Positions 62,447 to 64,000 of a stretch of DNA of 64,000 nt are shown here, piece after piece. The stretch covers positions 1-64,000 of the forward strand of contig NZ_CAMPHI010000028.1 of assembly GCF_946885955.1 (NCBI RefSeq). Direction: 5' to 3'. Source of the stretch: an uncultured Pseudomonas sp. GTDB lineage: Bacteria > Pseudomonadota > Gammaproteobacteria > Pseudomonadales > Pseudomonadaceae. How positions within the stretch are numbered: position 1 is the first letter of the stretch; the number at the start of each line of letters is the position of its first letter. The position numbers and the translations under genes were made by a program. The notes below the pieces were generated by a model. That model saw only the letters and a list, made by a program, of their open reading frames with translations. It was not told the origin of the DNA and ran no database searches.

Positions 62447-63685
62447 ATGGATCAGTCGAAGAAAACCCTCTGGCACTTTCCCTTGGCGCTGGCAGCAATG
62501 CTGGTCCTCAGCGCTTGCGGCAAAGCGCCGGAAGCCACCGCGCAGATGCCGGCCGCCCAGGTCAGCGTCGCCGAAGTGATAGAACAACCGATCAACGAGT
62601 GGGATGAGTTCACCGGCCGCCTGGAAGCGCCCGAGTCGGTCGATGTTCGCCCGCGGGTTTCCGGCTTTATCGACCGGGTAGCGTTCGACGAAGGCAGCCT
62701 GGTGAAGAAAGGCGACCTGCTGTTCCAGATCGATCCGCGGCCGTTCCAGGCCGAAGTCAAACGCCTAGAAGCCCAGTTGCAGCAAGCCCGCGCGGCGCAG
62801 ACGCGCGCCCAGGGCGAAGCCCGCCGTGGCGAGCGCCTGCGCAAGAGCAACGCGATCTCGGCGGAACTTGCCGATGCTCGCGCCAGCGCCGCCCAGGAAG
62901 CCCAGGCCGCGGTCGCCGGTACCCAGGCGGAACTGGATAACGCCCGCCTCAACCTGAGTTTCACCCGCGTCACCGCGCCCATCGACGGCCGGGTCAGCCG
63001 CGCCGAAGTCACCGCCGGTAACCTGGTGACCGCCGGGCAAAGCCACCTCACCTCGCTGGTCAGCACCGACAAGGTCTATGCCTACTTCGATGCCGACGAA
63101 CGCGTGTTTCTCAAGTACGTCGAGCTGGCGCGCCAGGCCGGCGGCCAGACCCGCGATGCCAGCCCGGTGTACCTGGGTTTGTCCAGCGAAGAAGGTCACC
63201 CGCACCTCGGTCAGCTGGATTTCCTCGACAACCAGGTCAATCCGCAGACCGGCACCATTCGCGGCCGCGCGGTATTCGATAACAGCGATGGCCAATTCAC
63301 CCCCGGCCTCTATGCCCGACTCAAGCTGGTTGGCAGCAGCCAGTACGCCGCCGCGCTGATCAAGGATGAGGCGGTCGGAACGGATCTCGGTAAGAAGTTC
63401 GTCCTGGTACTCGATAAGGACAACGCCGTGCAGTACCGCGCCATCGAACTGGGGCCGAAACTGGAAGGCCTGCGTATCGTGCGTAGCGGCCTCTCCAAGG
63501 GCGAGAAGATCGTGGTCAACGGTCTGCAGCGCGTCTTCCCTGGTTCCACGGTCGATCCGCAAAGCGTGCCCATGGCCGACGAAGCCACCCTCGCCCAACT
63601 GGCCCGCCTGCGCCGATCAGTGGATGACCTTGATGACCCACGGGTCGCCAAACACGACATCAACAATGGCAAGCCGCGCGGCTGA
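62447..63685 (+). CDS. mexE: MexE, periplasmic adaptor of the MexEF-OprN efflux pump
   Basis: A 412-residue RND adaptor lipoprotein. Start at 62447 (MDQSKKTLWHFPLALAAML), with an in-frame ATG at 62432. The signal peptide ends in the lipobox LSAC (Cys about residue 24). Membrane-fusion features: EFTGRLEAPESVDVRPRVSGFIDRVAFDEGSLVKKGDLLFQIDPRPF (lipoyl half), a coiled-coil hairpin (about 100-165), APIDGRVSRAEVTAGNLV, then beta-barrel. MexE links the inner-membrane pump MexF to an OprN-type channel and exports chloramphenicol, quinolones and signal precursors. Followed after 78 bp by mexF. Expression is expected to depend on MexT. Confidence 0.95.
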   Translation: MDQSKKTLWHFPLALAAMLVLSACGKAPEATAQMPAAQVSVAEVIEQPINEWDEFTGRLEAPESVDVRPRVSGFIDRVAFDEGSLVKKGDLLFQIDPRPFQAEVKRLEAQLQQARAAQTRAQGEARRGERLRKSNAISAELADARASAAQEAQAAVAGTQAELDNARLNLSFTRVTAPIDGRVSRAEVTAGNLVTAGQSHLTSLVSTDKVYAYFDADERVFLKYVELARQAGGQTRDASPVYLGLSSEEGHPHLGQLDFLDNQVNPQTGTIRGRAVFDNSDGQFTPGLYARLKLVGSSQYAAALIKDEAVGTDLGKKFVLVLDKDNAVQYRAIELGPKLEGLRIVRSGLSKGEKIVVNGLQRVFPGSTVDPQSVPMADEATLAQLARLRRSVDDLDDPRVAKHDINNGKPRG

Positions 63686-63696
63686 CAAGACGCCTT

Positions 63697-63744
63697 GGTG
63701 CGCACGGCGCACCCTACCCGACCGTAGGGTGCGCTATGCGCACC
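63697..63744. repeat. hairpin repeat between mexE and mexF
   Basis: GGTGCGCACGGCGCACCCTA(C) at 63697-63717 and its inverted copy at 63724-63744, 21-nt arms with a few mismatches and a 6-nt loop. A Pseudomonas-type palindromic repeat. In the polycistronic mRNA it can form a stable stem, possibly adjusting mexE to mexF ratios. Confidence 0.8.
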
Positions 63745-63763
63745 AGCGCTCAAGGATTCTCAA

Positions 63764-64000
63764 ATGAACTTCTCCCAATTCTTCATTCAGCGGCCGATTT
63801 TCGCCGCGGTGCTATCGCTGATCATCCTGATCGGCGGCGCCATCTCGCTGTTCCAGTTACCGATCAGCGAATACCCGGAAGTGGTACCGCCGACCGTGGT
63901 GGTGCGCGCCAACTTCCCCGGCGCCAACCCCAAGGTGATCGGCGAAACCGTCGCCTCGCCGTTGGAGCAGGCGATCACCGGTGTGGAAGGCATGCTTTAC
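63764..64000 (+). CDS. mexF: MexF, RND inner-membrane pump (N-terminal part, runs off right edge)
   Basis: ATG at 63764 with AAGGA about 8 nt upstream; 79 codons to the window edge, all open. It begins MNFSQFFIQRPIFAAVLSLI, then ILIGGAISLFQLPISEYPEV, PPTVVVRANFPGANP and ETVASPLEQAITGVEGMLY, as in HAE1-type RND pumps and MexF in particular. The first transmembrane helix and the start of the porter domain are visible. MexF is the proton-driven pump of the MexEF-OprN system. Further pump sequence and oprN should lie to the right of the window. Confidence 0.95.
   Translation, partial: MNFSQFFIQRPIFAAVLSLIILIGGAISLFQLPISEYPEVVPPTVVVRANFPGANPKVIGETVASPLEQAITGVEGMLY

Overview
The window is chromosomal DNA of a gamma-proteobacterium, almost certainly a Pseudomonas. 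The right end carries the order mexS-mexT-mexE-mexF with protein sequences very close to what I remember of the P. aeruginosa set. There is an ANR/FNR-box-controlled universal stress gene, many Pseudomonas-type intergenic repeats and a generally high GC content. I cannot fix the species. All comparisons are from reading the sequence and recalling families; no search was run.

Region 1 (1-14530, all minus strand) is most of an extracellular contractile injection system (eCIS, Afp/PVC-like). In transcription order it encodes sheath, tube, a gp26-like double zinc-ribbon protein, a Pro/Ala/Gln-rich linker protein, a Pvc16/DUF4255 cap, an AAA+ ATPase and a small protein. Two DUF4157 payload-type proteins follow, one ending in an L,D-transpeptidase domain and one in a NodB polysaccharide deacetylase domain. 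Then come the CIS tube/baseplate adaptor, a LysM protein, a gpD-like hub, a gp5-like spike, a PAAR-like tip, gp25 and a baseplate J-like protein that runs off the left edge. Nearly every junction is a 4-nt start/stop overlap, so the operon is translationally coupled. A 142-bp MITE-like inverted-repeat element separates sheath from tube.

Region 2 (15112-33347, all minus strand) is a PKS/NRPS cluster. In transcription order it has a 31-codon peptide ORF and a KR-less KS-AT-DH-ACP polyketide synthase, the layout of iterative orsellinate-type synthases. Next are a TubC-docked NRPS (degenerate Cy - A(Cys) - PCP - TE), a small membrane protein, and a second TubC-docked NRPS (intact Cy - A(Cys) - PCP - thioester reductase). 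It ends with another small membrane protein, a GMC oxidoreductase, a type II thioesterase and a second GMC oxidoreductase. The layout suggests an aryl-thiazoline metabolite with redox tailoring. The C-terminal tails of the PKS and of one GMC oxidoreductase look alike (acidic, then hydrophobic) and may both be docking tails. An AraC/GyrI-type regulator lies just upstream.

Region 3 (about 35051-52082) is a roughly 17-kb integrated island bounded by imperfect 35-bp direct repeats. Its right side holds a tyrosine-recombinase trio plus a small coiled-coil partner; the middle recombinase is split by a one-base frameshift. The cargo is a minus-strand block that looks like phage defence: a membrane coiled-coil protein, a predicted PD-(D/E)xK nuclease overlapping a large helical protein, a two-helix membrane protein and a PHP-ABC ATPase (TrlF-like). 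It also carries a zinc-ribbon-like unknown and an orphan DUF2384 (ParS/MbcA-type) antitoxin.

Region 4 (52157-64000) looks like resident chromosome: an MFS transporter, a periplasmic solute-binding protein, an accessory FtsH protease, and a truncated FNR-type regulator fused by deletion to the tail of a small heat-shock gene. A divergent pair (tandem universal stress protein / PRPP synthetase paralogue) shares one perfect ANR box. Then comes mexS-mexT-mexE-mexF, with a triplicated 134-bp repeat between mexT and mexE and a hairpin repeat between mexE and mexF.
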